Below, one piece after another: positions 10,221-18,387 of a stretch of DNA of 64,000 nt (positions are counted from its first letter, which is position 1; each line of letters starts with the position of its first letter). The stretch comes from Ch128b sp964527925 (lineage in GTDB: Bacteria > Bacteroidota > Ignavibacteria > Ch128b). The stretch spans positions 372,001-436,000 of the forward strand of contig CAZGQO010000001.1 in assembly GCA_964527925.1 (NCBI GenBank), in the 5' to 3' direction. The notes under the pieces are model-generated. The model was not told where the DNA came from. It did not search any database and saw only the letters and a program-made list of their open reading frames with translations. A program made the translations under genes and the position numbers.

Positions 10221-11604
10221 AATTTATTCTCGCTTTTATTACTCGTTTAGTTTCACTGGTGACTTTGTATTTTTCAGAAAGTCTTACACCAACAACCCAA
10301 ATTATCTCATTTCCATCACAAAGAACAAGAATTTGTTTCTTGAATAAAGCAGGGACTTTTGCATCAGTGAGCAAATCACTAACTTTTTTCGAATACTTCA
10401 TACCTAACGGAACAAGTTTATCACCAGGTCTCCAATTTCTTAAAATTAATTTGCCTTTAATTTTTTCTTCATCAAAAAATTCGACTGAAGAATTATCTGA
10501 TAACTTAACTTCTTTCACTAATGCTGAACTTATCTTGAATTCAAAATAACTTCCGTAATATTTCTGCAATTTTGAATCGTAGGTAATCGAAATGTTTACT
10601 TCTTCAAACTCGGGGATTGTTAAGATCAAAATAGAAGCTGATTCTCTTAACGCAACAATTTTATCGGTTATCTGAATTGTAGTTCCTTTGTCCTGTTTGA
10701 TTAGATTAATTATCTCCTTAGTTTTATCATAACCGAGTGAAAGATTAAATTGAATTTCAACTTTCTTTCTCACCATATCCATTATGATGTAACTTTTGTA
10801 ATCAACACTCTCTTCGAGACGAATTCTAAGCATCTTATCGACTTTTTTCGAAACAAACAATTTTTCAAACTTTTCTGATTCCTTCTCAATATATTTTTCA
10901 AGTAACCAGAGGAGTTGTGCCGTAGAAAGTAAAGTTTCGTGAAGGTTAGGATTTAATTCCTGTAATAAAGGAATGATTTTGTTTCTGATAAAATTCCTTG
11001 TGTATTCTTCATTGAAGTTTGTTTCATCAATTCTAAACTCTAATTCTTCTTCTTTCAGGAAATTTGTTATTTCATCTTTAGTGAGACAAAGCAATGGTCT
11101 TATAATATTATCTCTTTTTGCAGGAATTCCTCGCAAGCCTGATACACCGCTACCTCGAGCAAAATTGAAAATCATAGTTTCAACATTATCGTTGAGTGTA
11201 TGTCCAGTTGCAATTTTATTTGCACCAAATTTCTGAGAGGCTGCTTGAAATAGTTTGTATCGTTCTTCTCGTGCAGTCTCTTCAATACTCTTTTTTCTAT
11301 CTTTAGCTAATGTTGCGATATCTTTCTTTTCGACTAATAATCCTATCTTGTTTTCTTTACAGAAATTTTTTACAAAAAGTTCGTCATCATCAGAGTTTTT
11401 GCCCCTTAGTTGATGATTCAAATGAGCCGCGTAAATTTTTAAGTTGAATAAACTCTTGATTATTAGTAGAAGATACATCAAAAAAGTAGAATCTGGTCCT
11501 CCACTGAAACCGACAACAATTGAATCATTATTTTTGATCATTTCGTTGTCTCTGATGAATTTCAGAACTTTTTGAACTATGGCAGAATTAATTCTTTTTT
11601 TCAT
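10204..11604 (-). CDS. tilS: tRNA(Ile)-lysidine synthase
   Basis: TilS converts cytidine 34 of the tRNA-Ile CAU anticodon to lysidine, so that the tRNA reads AUA. The 466 residues include the N-type ATP pyrophosphatase motif SGGPDS (34-39), the HLNHQLRG region near residue 81, and a C-terminal TilS_C domain with LILRNWRPGDKLVPLGMK followed by KKVSDLL. The start ATG lies inside the 3' end of the beta-lactamase-like gene (17 nt overlap), and the stop overlaps hpt. This is an essential function, and the gene is intact and of normal length. Confidence 0.95.
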   Translation of the reverse strand: MKKRINSAIVQKVLKFIRDNEMIKNNDSIVVGFSGGPDSTFLMYLLLIIKSLFNLKIYAAHLNHQLRGKNSDDDELFVKNFCKENKIGLLVEKKDIATLAKDRKKSIEETAREERYKLFQAASQKFGANKIATGHTLNDNVETMIFNFARGSGVSGLRGIPAKRDNIIRPLLCLTKDEITNFLKEEELEFRIDETNFNEEYTRNFIRNKIIPLLQELNPNLHETLLSTAQLLWLLEKYIEKESEKFEKLFVSKKVDKMLRIRLEESVDYKSYIIMDMVRKKVEIQFNLSLGYDKTKEIINLIKQDKGTTIQITDKIVALRESASILILTIPEFEEVNISITYDSKLQKYYGSYFEFKISSALVKEVKLSDNSSVEFFDEEKIKGKLILRNWRPGDKLVPLGMKYSKKVSDLLTDAKVPALFKKQILVLCDGNEIIWVVGVRLSEKYKVTSETKRVIKARINYDFEI

Positions 11605-12499
11605 AAGTTAAATTCTTCATATAGTCATAGATTTGTTTTGAAACTCTTGCAATAGTTTCTTTTCCTTTTGTTGCATCTTCAAGTTCTTTAGATAAAATCA
11701 CCAGTACATATTGCTTACCATCTGGGAGAAAAACTATTCCGCTGTCATGTTCAACCTTTGATATACTTCCTGTTTTGTGAGCAACTTTGACATCTCCTGG
11801 TAAATATTTTGGAATTTTATCATTGAATTTTTGGTCCATCAAAATTCTAATCATTGCATCACAATCTTTTTCAAATAAGATTTTCTTTTCAGCAATCAAA
11901 AGATAAAGTTTCATCAAACTCAGAGCATCGGTAATATTGTTTAATCCAGCTTCATAAGCTTTGATGTCTTCAACACCACGCAGGACTTTTAAGTTTTCTA
12001 TTCCTAAATTTTTCATTGTTTGATAAACTTTATCAGCACCAACTAATTCAATCAAAAGATTTGTAGCTAAATTACTGCTTACAGTAATCATATCATATAC
12101 TAAATCATATATCTTGTGTTTTTGACCGATCAATGAATAAAGTTTATCATCACTATCACTGGAAAGATCAAGACTATAGGGTGATCCATCCACAATACTT
12201 TTAAATTCATTCTTAACAAGGATAGAATCATCGAGAGAAAATTTGCCCTCGCCAGCCTGTTTGAAAACTTCTATCATCACAGGAGTTTTCATCGTGCTTG
12301 CGGCATGAAAAATAATCGACTCGTTGATTAAAATTTGATTTTCCGAATTGCCAATTTCCTGGAAAGCAACAGCGAAAGTACCAGCAGTGGAGCTTAATTC
12401 TTTTTCAATATTTTGTTTTAATGGATTCAAATTAACCTGTGAATGAATTTGATTTACAAAAGCAAGCATAAAAAAAAATATTGAAATGTATACTCTCAT
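11588..12499 (-). CDS. Class A beta-lactamase-like serine hydrolase (secreted)
   Basis: The open frame reaches 12541. The ATG at 12499 is chosen because it directly precedes a signal peptide (MRVYISIFFF..., cleavage near residue 21) and lies outside greA, whose stop ends at 12510. The resulting 303-residue protein has class A motifs: STMK (Ser68-Lys71), SSN (141-143) where SDN is usual, an omega-loop glutamate in YEAGLNN (Glu183) and KTG (242-244). It should act in the periplasm on beta-lactams or a related amide. SSN replaces the consensus SDN, so real lactamase activity is not assured. It sits in a housekeeping operon between greA and tilS, which argues against recent acquisition. Confidence 0.85.
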   Translation of the reverse strand: MRVYISIFFFMLAFVNQIHSQVNLNPLKQNIEKELSSTAGTFAVAFQEIGNSENQILINESIIFHAASTMKTPVMIEVFKQAGEGKFSLDDSILVKNEFKSIVDGSPYSLDLSSDSDDKLYSLIGQKHKIYDLVYDMITVSSNLATNLLIELVGADKVYQTMKNLGIENLKVLRGVEDIKAYEAGLNNITDALSLMKLYLLIAEKKILFEKDCDAMIRILMDQKFNDKIPKYLPGDVKVAHKTGSISKVEHDSGIVFLPDGKQYVLVILSKELEDATKGKETIARVSKQIYDYMKNLTYEKKN

Positions 12500-12509
12500 A
12501 AAATATTGT

Positions 12510-12983
12510 TTATCTTGAAATCTCAAGAATCTGAAGTTCAATCAATCCTGCAGGGACATTTACTTTAACAACATCCCCGACTTTTTTCCCGAGCAATTGC
12601 CTGCCAATAGGACTGTTGATTGACATTTTACCGTTTTCAAAATCAGCTTCTTCAGGAGAAACGAGATGATAGATTTGTTCTTTATTGGTTTTAAGATTTT
12701 TGACCTTAACTTTTGTAAGAACTCTAACTTCATCTGTTGAGATTGAATTTGTATCGATTATTTTAGCACGAGCTAGCATACTTTCAAGTTTAGCAATTTT
12801 AAGTTCGAGCAATCCCTGTTCTTCTTTGGCAGCATCATACTCCGCGTTTTCTGAAAGATCACCGTGAGTCCGAGCTTCAGCAATTTTTTGAGCTATTTCT
12901 TTTCGACCACGAATTTTTAAGTCATTTAATTCTCTTTCGAGTTCGAGTAGTCTTTCTCTTGTCATATAAATGTAGTCGTTCAT
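12510..12983 (-). CDS. greA: Transcription elongation factor GreA
   Basis: GreA enters the RNA polymerase secondary channel and stimulates cleavage of backtracked RNA. The 157 residues have the N-terminal coiled coil with the acidic tip (the GDLSENAEYDAAKEEQG segment, about residues 42-58) and a C-terminal FKBP-like domain ending in INSPIGRQLLGKKVGD. The start at 12983 is supported by AGAGGT at 12996-12991, 7 nt upstream. It is the first gene of a seven-gene operon. A promoter-like sequence and an intrinsic terminator hairpin lie in the 75 nt upstream, which suggests control by premature termination. Confidence 0.97.
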   Translation of the reverse strand: MNDYIYMTRERLLELERELNDLKIRGRKEIAQKIAEARTHGDLSENAEYDAAKEEQGLLELKIAKLESMLARAKIIDTNSISTDEVRVLTKVKVKNLKTNKEQIYHLVSPEEADFENGKMSINSPIGRQLLGKKVGDVVKVNVPAGLIELQILEISR

Positions 12984-13017
12984 ATTGAAAACCTCTTTAA
13001 ACTTGTTGGGACACTAT

Positions 13018-13053
13018 AAAAAAATTAGCCACTTCCTTAAGGGAAATGGCTAA
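13018..13053 (-). terminator. Intrinsic terminator/attenuator in the greA leader
   Basis: Read on the minus strand, TTAGCCA...TGGCTAA arms (13053-13047 with 13031-13025) extend through a TTCC/GGAA inner stem with a short loop. Seven U residues follow (13024-13018). It lies 34 nt before the greA start and downstream of the predicted promoter. It can therefore act as an attenuator of the greA operon, or stop read-through from the island. Confidence 0.8.
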
Positions 13054-13062
13054 TTCTCAGTA

Positions 13063-13094
13063 CAAACTTAGTGAAAGGTCATTTTATTAGCAAA
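13063..13094 (-). promoter_or_regulatory. Bacteroidetes-type promoter for the greA operon
   Basis: On the minus strand, TTTG (13094-13091) is followed after exactly 20 nt by TAAGTTTG (13070-13063). This matches the Bacteroidetes consensus TTTG at -33 and TAnnTTTG at -7. Transcription would start near 13058, just before the terminator hairpin. Confidence 0.6.
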
Positions 13095-13145
13095 TGATTT
13101 TTAAGGATGTGATAATTGGCGAATTTAATTTGTGTTCATTTGCGT

Positions 13146-13185
13146 AATTCGTGGTTGGAAATGTTTAGCCGCTAATTCACGAATT
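13146..13185. repeat. Dispersed AT-rich repeat copy at the island edge
   Basis: AATTCGTGGTT (13146-13156) and AGCCGCTAATTCACGAAT (13167-13184) are related to sequences at 14644-14661 (18 nt identical) and 25575-25660. The remaining DNA from 13095 to 13354 shows no ORF or RNA gene that I recognise. Confidence 0.6.
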
Positions 13186-13354
13186 TTTTGCTGTAAAAAA
13201 GCAAATCTAGTTTTAATTTTTTCTTAACATCACTTTGATTTACGCTAAAATCTCATAAAGTATAAATTTATTTCAATACTAAATCTGGTTTTATCATAAA
13301 TATAAGATTTTATATTTTTTATGATTATCAATATAAATTCATTCAGATTGATGA

Positions 13355-14489
13355 TTACTTTAGTTCCAGCAGGAATTCCTCAGCGGGAACAATAGAAATT
13401 CCATCTATTAACAATCTTTCTTTTCCACAATAAATAAGGAATCTCTTAGCTTCAGGATAATCTTCACCAAATGATTTGAGTGATCTTAACATTTGTGGAT
13501 GAATCGTATTGGTGTTTTTCACCTCTATTGCATAAAAAATATCTTCGTCATAAATAACAAAATCTATTTCATCTCCAGAGAAAGTTCTCCAATAGTATAG
13601 CTTCGCATCTGGATGAAAATAATCAATCCATGCTCGTAGATGTTGCGCTACAAAACCCTCAAATGCAGCACCTGATTTTTCATCAGGTCTATCAAGAGGA
13701 CCAGAAGGTCTAAGCGTATTATAAATACCCGCATCAAAAAAATAAAATTTAGGATGGGAGGCTACATTCCTTTTCATCCTTCGCGAAAATATGGGAACTC
13801 TATGACCTAAAAGTAGGTCTTCTAAAATTGTGATATAGCCTTCAACTACTTTACTTTCTATCTGACACTCTCAGGCTACACTACTGATATTTAATACAGC
13901 ACTATGAGAAAAGCTAATTGCTTCTAAAAATCTTGTGAAGTTTCCAATATTTCTTGTAAGTCCTTCCATCTGAACTTCTTCTTTAACATAAAGATTTACA
14001 TAAGCGTGAAGTGTTTATTTTGGATCCTCACTCCTAAAAATGAGAGGAATAGTACCTATTTGTAAGGATCTGTCCAGTTCAAATTTTTCTTTGAGTTCAG
14101 CTGCAACAAAAGGGTGCATTTGTTTTAATTAATGCTCTACCAGCCAACAAGTTCACACCTCCCTTTCGTAGTTTGCGAGCACTTGAACCTGTCATTATAA
14201 ACTGAATGCCTCGCTTTTCTTCAATTAAACTGTGGACTACTTCGATAAGCTGTGGTGCTTTTTGTATCTCATCTATGACCACTGTCTTTTTATCTTTATG
14301 AGCTTCAACTAATTCTTTTAATCTTTCTGGTCGGGCAGTGTAGTTCCTGTAGACATCAGGAAACAGCAGGTCAACATAGATTGCATCAGGGTAATTTTGT
14401 TTAATAAAAGTAGATTTACCTGTTCCCTAAGGTCCGAAAAGGAAGAAACTATTTTTTTCTGGTTTTAATAATCGTTCTATTAATTCCAT
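13355..14489 (-). pseudogene. Broken ATP-binding protein (AAA_14 + DUF4143 type)
   Basis: Joining the pieces restores one protein of about 378 residues. It starts MELIERLL at 14489, has a P-loop, a Walker B-like VVIDEIQKAP and a sensor MTGSSARKL, and ends in a DUF4143-type domain with a nuclease-like stretch (DEIDFVIYDED...YAIEVKN). Lesions: TAG 14427-14429 inside the P-loop (GP*GTGKS), a one-base insertion near 14126, TAA 14015-14017 and TGA 13871-13873. The two longest open pieces are 14282-14097 and 13777-13355. Such ATPases are common in Bacteria and Archaea with no settled role. This copy cannot give a full-length product. Confidence 0.88.
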
Positions 14490-14643
14490 TTTTAGTCCCA
14501 TTTTGGAATCATCACTTCCAAAATTAAGCTAAATTTTGATAGTATTAAAAATTTTTAATACTTGAAAGGGTAGATCAATGAATCTAATTTTTGATATTAA
14601 TAAACTCAAATAAATAATGATGCAATGTATGGTTAATCATTTC

Positions 14644-14661
14644 AGCCGCTAATTCACGAAT
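14644..14661. repeat. Second copy of the dispersed repeat
   Basis: AGCCGCTAATTCACGAAT here is identical over 18 nt to 13167-13184. It continues as ATTTTGAATTAGCG, which can pair with CGCTAATTC inside the copy to form a small hairpin. The spacer 14490-14756 holds nothing else that I can identify. Confidence 0.6.
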
Positions 14662-14756
14662 ATTTTGAATTAGCGTTCTAACGGTCATAATTCTTTTTTA
14701 TTTGATTTATAGAGCAAGATTATTGAAATTGATGAATTTAAAAATTGAAACTCATA

Positions 14757-15487
14757 TTACCTGAATAGTGGATACTCATTCCAGATTTTAACCCTAAAAA
14801 ATCTGCCATTTTCTGTCTTACTTCTTTTTACTTCGTCTGCACCCCAACTGCCCCATTGTTTGAAAAAGCAAGCAACATTTTGTTGTTTGCACTGATAAAA
14901 AATTTCTTCAACCTACAGTTGTTTTATTGGTCTTGCTTGCCGTCCAGATTCTCCACCAACTATCGTACAATGAATTCCATTTAAATTTAATTTACCAACT
15001 GAACCTATAAGTGGTTCAAATGAGATAAATCTTACTTTTGCTTTTATTTTTTTTAAAGAATCTATCCTTTTCTTGAATGTTGCATTCTCAACGCTAACAC
15101 CCAACCAAACATTTTCGAGCACTTTTCTATCGGAAAAATGCTCTACCATTATTTTATCCCGCTTTGTCAGAATTTGATAAATATGCTGTGGAGTCTTTCT
15201 AATTACATCAAAAATCATATCCAGATATTCAAAAGGCATTTCTTCATGAAAAAGATCACTCATTGAATTTACAAAAAATTTAGTCGGCTTTTTAATTTTC
15301 AATGGTTCTTCAAGTCTGTGTACAAAATTTTGAATTTAAAACCATCTTTATAATCTTCTAATCCCATTGACTTTAATCTATTTGCAAGGACTTCTGCATA
15401 ACAAAACTTACAACCTGCAGAAACTTTATCACATCCAATAGAAGGATTCCATACTTTTTCTGTCCATTTGATTTTTGTGGTCTTCAT
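14757..15487 (-). pseudogene. Broken DUF5131 (phage Gp37/Gp68 family) protein
   Basis: Reassembled, this is a protein of about 243 residues. It starts at 15487 with TKIKWTEKVWNPSIGCDKVS and a CKFCYAE cluster, the radical-SAM-like CxxxCxxC signature (C-DKVSAG-C-KF-C). It continues through IYQILTKR, VWLGVSVEN, FEPLIG and VGGESG, and ends with FFKQWGSWG and the stop at 14757. Lesions: a frameshift near 15305-15318 (YTDLKNH* replaces the expected HRLEEPLK) and a TAG at 14913-14915, probably from a Trp codon. The family occurs in phages and mobile islands; its reaction is not established. Confidence 0.88.
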
Positions 15488-15534
15488 AAAATTTTGCTTT
15501 CTAATATAGATATATACATTATATTTGTAGTAAT

Positions 15535-15599
15535 CCAGAATATCTGGAGGTGGAAGGACTTAAAATCCTTTGCCCCGAGAAATCGGGGTTTTTATTTTT
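15535..15599 (+). ncRNA. Candidate small structured RNA: three hairpins ending in a terminator
   Basis: Three perfect hairpins follow one another on the plus strand: CCAGA/TCTGG (15535-15547), AAGGA/TCCTT with loop CTTAAAA (15554-15570), and CCCCGA/TCGGGG with loop GAAA (15573-15588). The last is followed by TTTTTATTTTT, a textbook intrinsic terminator. The middle hairpin has exact tRNA anticodon-arm geometry (5 bp stem, 7 nt loop, U33, anticodon UAA for Leu). No D arm, T arm or acceptor stem is present, so it is not a working tRNA. It may be a small RNA, a tRNA-Leu fragment or an attachment-site remnant. Every protein gene around it is on the other strand. Confidence 0.5.
15573..15599 (+). 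terminator. Intrinsic terminator of the candidate RNA
   Basis: CCCCGA-GAAA-TCGGGG (15573-15588), with a stable GNRA-type loop, is followed by a T-rich run to 15599. There is no plus-strand protein gene upstream within the island for it to serve. Confidence 0.8.
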
Positions 15600-16384
15600 A
15601 CGGCAAAAGTTTTATTCCATATCCTTCAACATTGCCAGATTTACCCCTATAATATTTTTTCTCAATCACATCAATAATTTTATCACCAAATGAATATTTT
15701 TTTCCTTCATTTATTTATACCATATTTTCTAAACATATACCTTCGTGATGGATGGGCAATCAAATCTGCCAATTGTAAGCAGGAGATATTTAATAGTTTA
15801 GTCTTTACTTTTAATTCTTTACTTGTCAATCAATTCTGAATTCGTTTAGCTTCAATAAATTGAGTGCCATCCATAAAAATGCTTGTGTAAGATTTTTTTA
15901 ATCTCATATCTTCTTTACCCCCGCGTGATTCCACCATTACCTCACCTGTGGAATTATTTGCATCAAGAAAAAAGAAAAAACGTTCTAGAATAATTTCCAA
16001 ACAATAATGATAAGGATCATATTTCCATGTATGATATTTAGTTTTGTGTTCCAGTTTATCAAGTAAAACTGATATAACTACAAATTTTAAGTCAGATAAA
16101 AGTGCGAGAAAATAAGATTCAAATTTATTGTTTATTTCCTCATCTCTTAAGACATTAAAAGGATACCTTTTATTAACAATATCTTTTCTATGAAGAATTA
16201 CAGGTTCATCAGGATGATATGGGAAATATTTTTGCTTTAACTTTTCTAATTCTGGTGTGACTGTTGATTTGACATAATCCAAATCGAAGATTAATCCAGT
16301 TAAGCTCAAATATCGGTGATTAGGATCAATAGAACTATCTAAATCGTTATTTCCTACTTCATCAATATAAGTTCTATATTTCAC
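15598..16384 (-). pseudogene. Broken DUF3800 protein
   Basis: The start at 16384 gives MKYRTYIDEVGNND, the DUF3800 opening with its acidic YIDEVG motif. RYLSLTGLIF and the VILHRKDI region follow, and the acidic C-terminal motif LQLADLIAHP is recovered after a lesion. DUF3800 is thought to have an RNase H-like fold and is frequent in mobile and defence regions. A TGA at 15830-15832 cuts the frame after RIQN. Downstream, a one-base insertion near 15707-15715 shifts the last 40 codons (EGKKYSFGD ... stop at 15598). Only the first 184 residues can still be translated, without the C-terminal acidic motif. Confidence 0.85.
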
Positions 16385-16430
16385 AGGATAAGTGTTTTAT
16401 TAATTTCTTTAAATAATTTATAAATCCTTT

Positions 16431-17060
16431 TTAACTTCTTTTGGATAATATTGAAATTAATTCTCCAATGTTCTTATTTAATTCTTTAAAATATTTTTCT
16501 ACTACAGACTCATATTCCGGCAATAAACGGTTAAAAAATTGGTCTATTGTGAGTTCTAATTTTTGTGATAATTTTTTCCCAGTCAAATTTTCATAGTCTA
16601 ATGTTATTAAATATTTCGTTGGAATCTTATTTTGTTTGTAAAGTTTAGAAGACTTTGAAGTTAATCCTACCAAAATACGATATTCTCTATTTGGGGCTAA
16701 GTGTATACCCATTTGATTAATTGCATTTTTCAAAAAATAGTCTTTGATTTTTTCATCTACTAAATCAAGGTCTGGGGTTATAGTTAATGTTATATTTTTT
16801 GCAAGGCATTCACCTAAATTGGATATTACTAAAAAAATTTTATACCCATCATTGTCAAAAAATGCAATAACATTTGGTTCTCTTTTTAACATTTCATATT
16901 CTCAAAATTTTTCATTGGCTAGTCTTAATTTTTTCGTTTCGTAAGAATACCAAATAATCATTAGGAGAGTTAAAAATAATATAATACCAGTAATGACCTC
17001 TATGTCTTCTTTTGAAAATTTCCCAAAATTAAATAATATCATTTCGTAAGGAAGATCCAT
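16431..17060 (-). pseudogene. Broken membrane-anchored protein of unknown function
   Basis: The ATG at 17060 opens a frame with one membrane span (about residues 19-36, ITGIILFLTLLMIIWYSYE), a short charged linker, then TGA at 16902-16904. The same frame continues with 153 more residues from 16892. That part is a soluble domain rich in beta strands (FFDNDGYKIFLVISNLGE, IHLAPNREYRILVGLTS) and a helical tail. Without the stop this would be a single N-terminally anchored protein of about 209 residues. I do not recognise the family. A shorter soluble form starting at 16892 could still be made. Confidence 0.65.
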
Positions 17061-17200
17061 TCTTTTAACTCAATTATTATTAATTACAATTTAAAACTTT
17101 TTGAAGTTAATTCGCGATTTAGAAGCTATTTAGCTATGTAATAGAAATCTTCACTTTTTCTTCTTTTTCTCTTTTAATCTTGCCTGAAACATCCTCTCTC

Positions 17201-17713
17201 TTATTCCCCCTCTTTGATAAATAATTCTTCCAGTTTTCTAATTTGCTGGTCCAGCAGATAATTTGTCTGGTGGATAATACAAATTATTGTGTTGGCTTCT
17301 TCCTCAGGTGTAGTCTTGTCTTTCAAATAGATCTTCTATGACTTATTAATCTGCTTCGAAATATTCCTAACTGCTAATGCTCTTTTATCATTTTTATCCC
17401 ACAGTGGTAATTCTCGCACCCGAAGGAAATCTTTGTAATTATTTAGTAACTCTTCCAGACTGGCACGTGCAACTCCCATCAATTTAATTTCTGTTTCTTT
17501 AGAAACACCGTAAACCATACTTCCTTCAGCGATGTTTTGTTTACCACTGCGTGCTGCCTGAACCATCTGGTCGAATGTACGAGAACGTTTGTCTATATAT
17601 TTGTTACAAAAATAGACAGTTGCATCGTATACAATTTCTGCCATTTTATATGAAATTAGTTTTTGGTAACCACCTTGTGATGGGATGAAACCTTCTCTTT
17701 TATTCTCATTCAT
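17201..17713 (-). pseudogene. Four-helix-bundle suffix-domain protein, truncated by a stop
   Basis: The protein begins MNENKREGFIPSQGGYQKL and contains SRTFDQMVQAARSGKQNIAEGS and KETEIKLMGVARASLEELL, both hallmarks of the S23/four-helix-bundle 'suffix domain' family (short lone genes often found in Bacteroidota mobile regions). A TAG at 17336-17338 ends it at 125 residues. The same frame continues as KIYLKDKTTPEEEANTII through a helical tail to the stop at 17201, giving 170 residues if intact. The core bundle is before the stop, so partial function is possible. The biochemical role of the family is unknown. Confidence 0.8.
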
Positions 17714-17718
17714 AAATT

Positions 17719-18333
17719 CTATTCATTATCTTTTAATTCTTTTTCAAGAAATGAAATTAATTTATTAAAACTTTCTTCGTATAGATCCCTAAATCAATTA
17801 TTATCAGGTACATAATAATAGGTTTGAATTAAATTATTTAATTTTTTCAATATTAATTTAGTTGATTCAATGTATTCGTCTTTAATGAAATTTAAATACA
17901 TTACATCAGGATGACCAAAAACGAATAAATCTATAGGGGCAACGTATTTATTTCGCAAATGAGTAAGTTTTCTATTTTTAAGTTGTTCTCTCAAATATTT
18001 TATATCCCTCACTATTGTTTCTTTTCTCATTTTATCGTTTTCCACTTCAATTAATTCAAAAAATGAAATTTCCTTTTTACATGGTTCTTTTTGAAATGGT
18101 TCAAGTGATGTATTTAGATTCGATAGTGCATCGAAAAAAAATGTACAATGAAGAAATCTTAAAATTGTCGGAATTTCAGACGCTTTAAATTCTTGTCTTT
18201 CAATAACACTTTGTTTTAGTTCAACATACTTGGAATCTAATTGTTTTAATTTTTTGCAATACTCTATTAATATCAAGCTAACATCAATTAGCTGTTTAAT
18301 TTTGTCGGCTAAAAGTACTGTCTCAAATTTCAA
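17719..18333 (-). pseudogene. Broken helical protein of unknown function, possibly AbiU2/HEPN-like
   Basis: Only a TTG (18333) offers a start. An in-frame TAA lies just upstream, so the start codon itself may have been lost. The product is almost entirely helical. The segments FLHCTFFFDALSNLN and LTHLRNKYVAPID resemble AbiU2/HEPN-type helical proteins, but a clear RxxxxH ribonuclease motif is not visible, so this link is weak. A TGA at 17794-17796 (likely from a Trp codon) interrupts the frame, which continues as FRDLYEESFNKLISFLEKEL to the stop at 17719. Intact length would be about 204 residues. It directly precedes the four-helix gene. Confidence 0.6.
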
Positions 18334-18387
18334 TTTGGTTTCTTGTTATTGATTACTTTTTAGAAATTTAACTCTACGAATGAAAGA

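Noticed and set aside
15535..15600. A functional tRNA-Leu gene
   Set aside because: Only an anticodon-arm-like hairpin is present. Acceptor stem, D arm and T arm with GTTCGA are missing.
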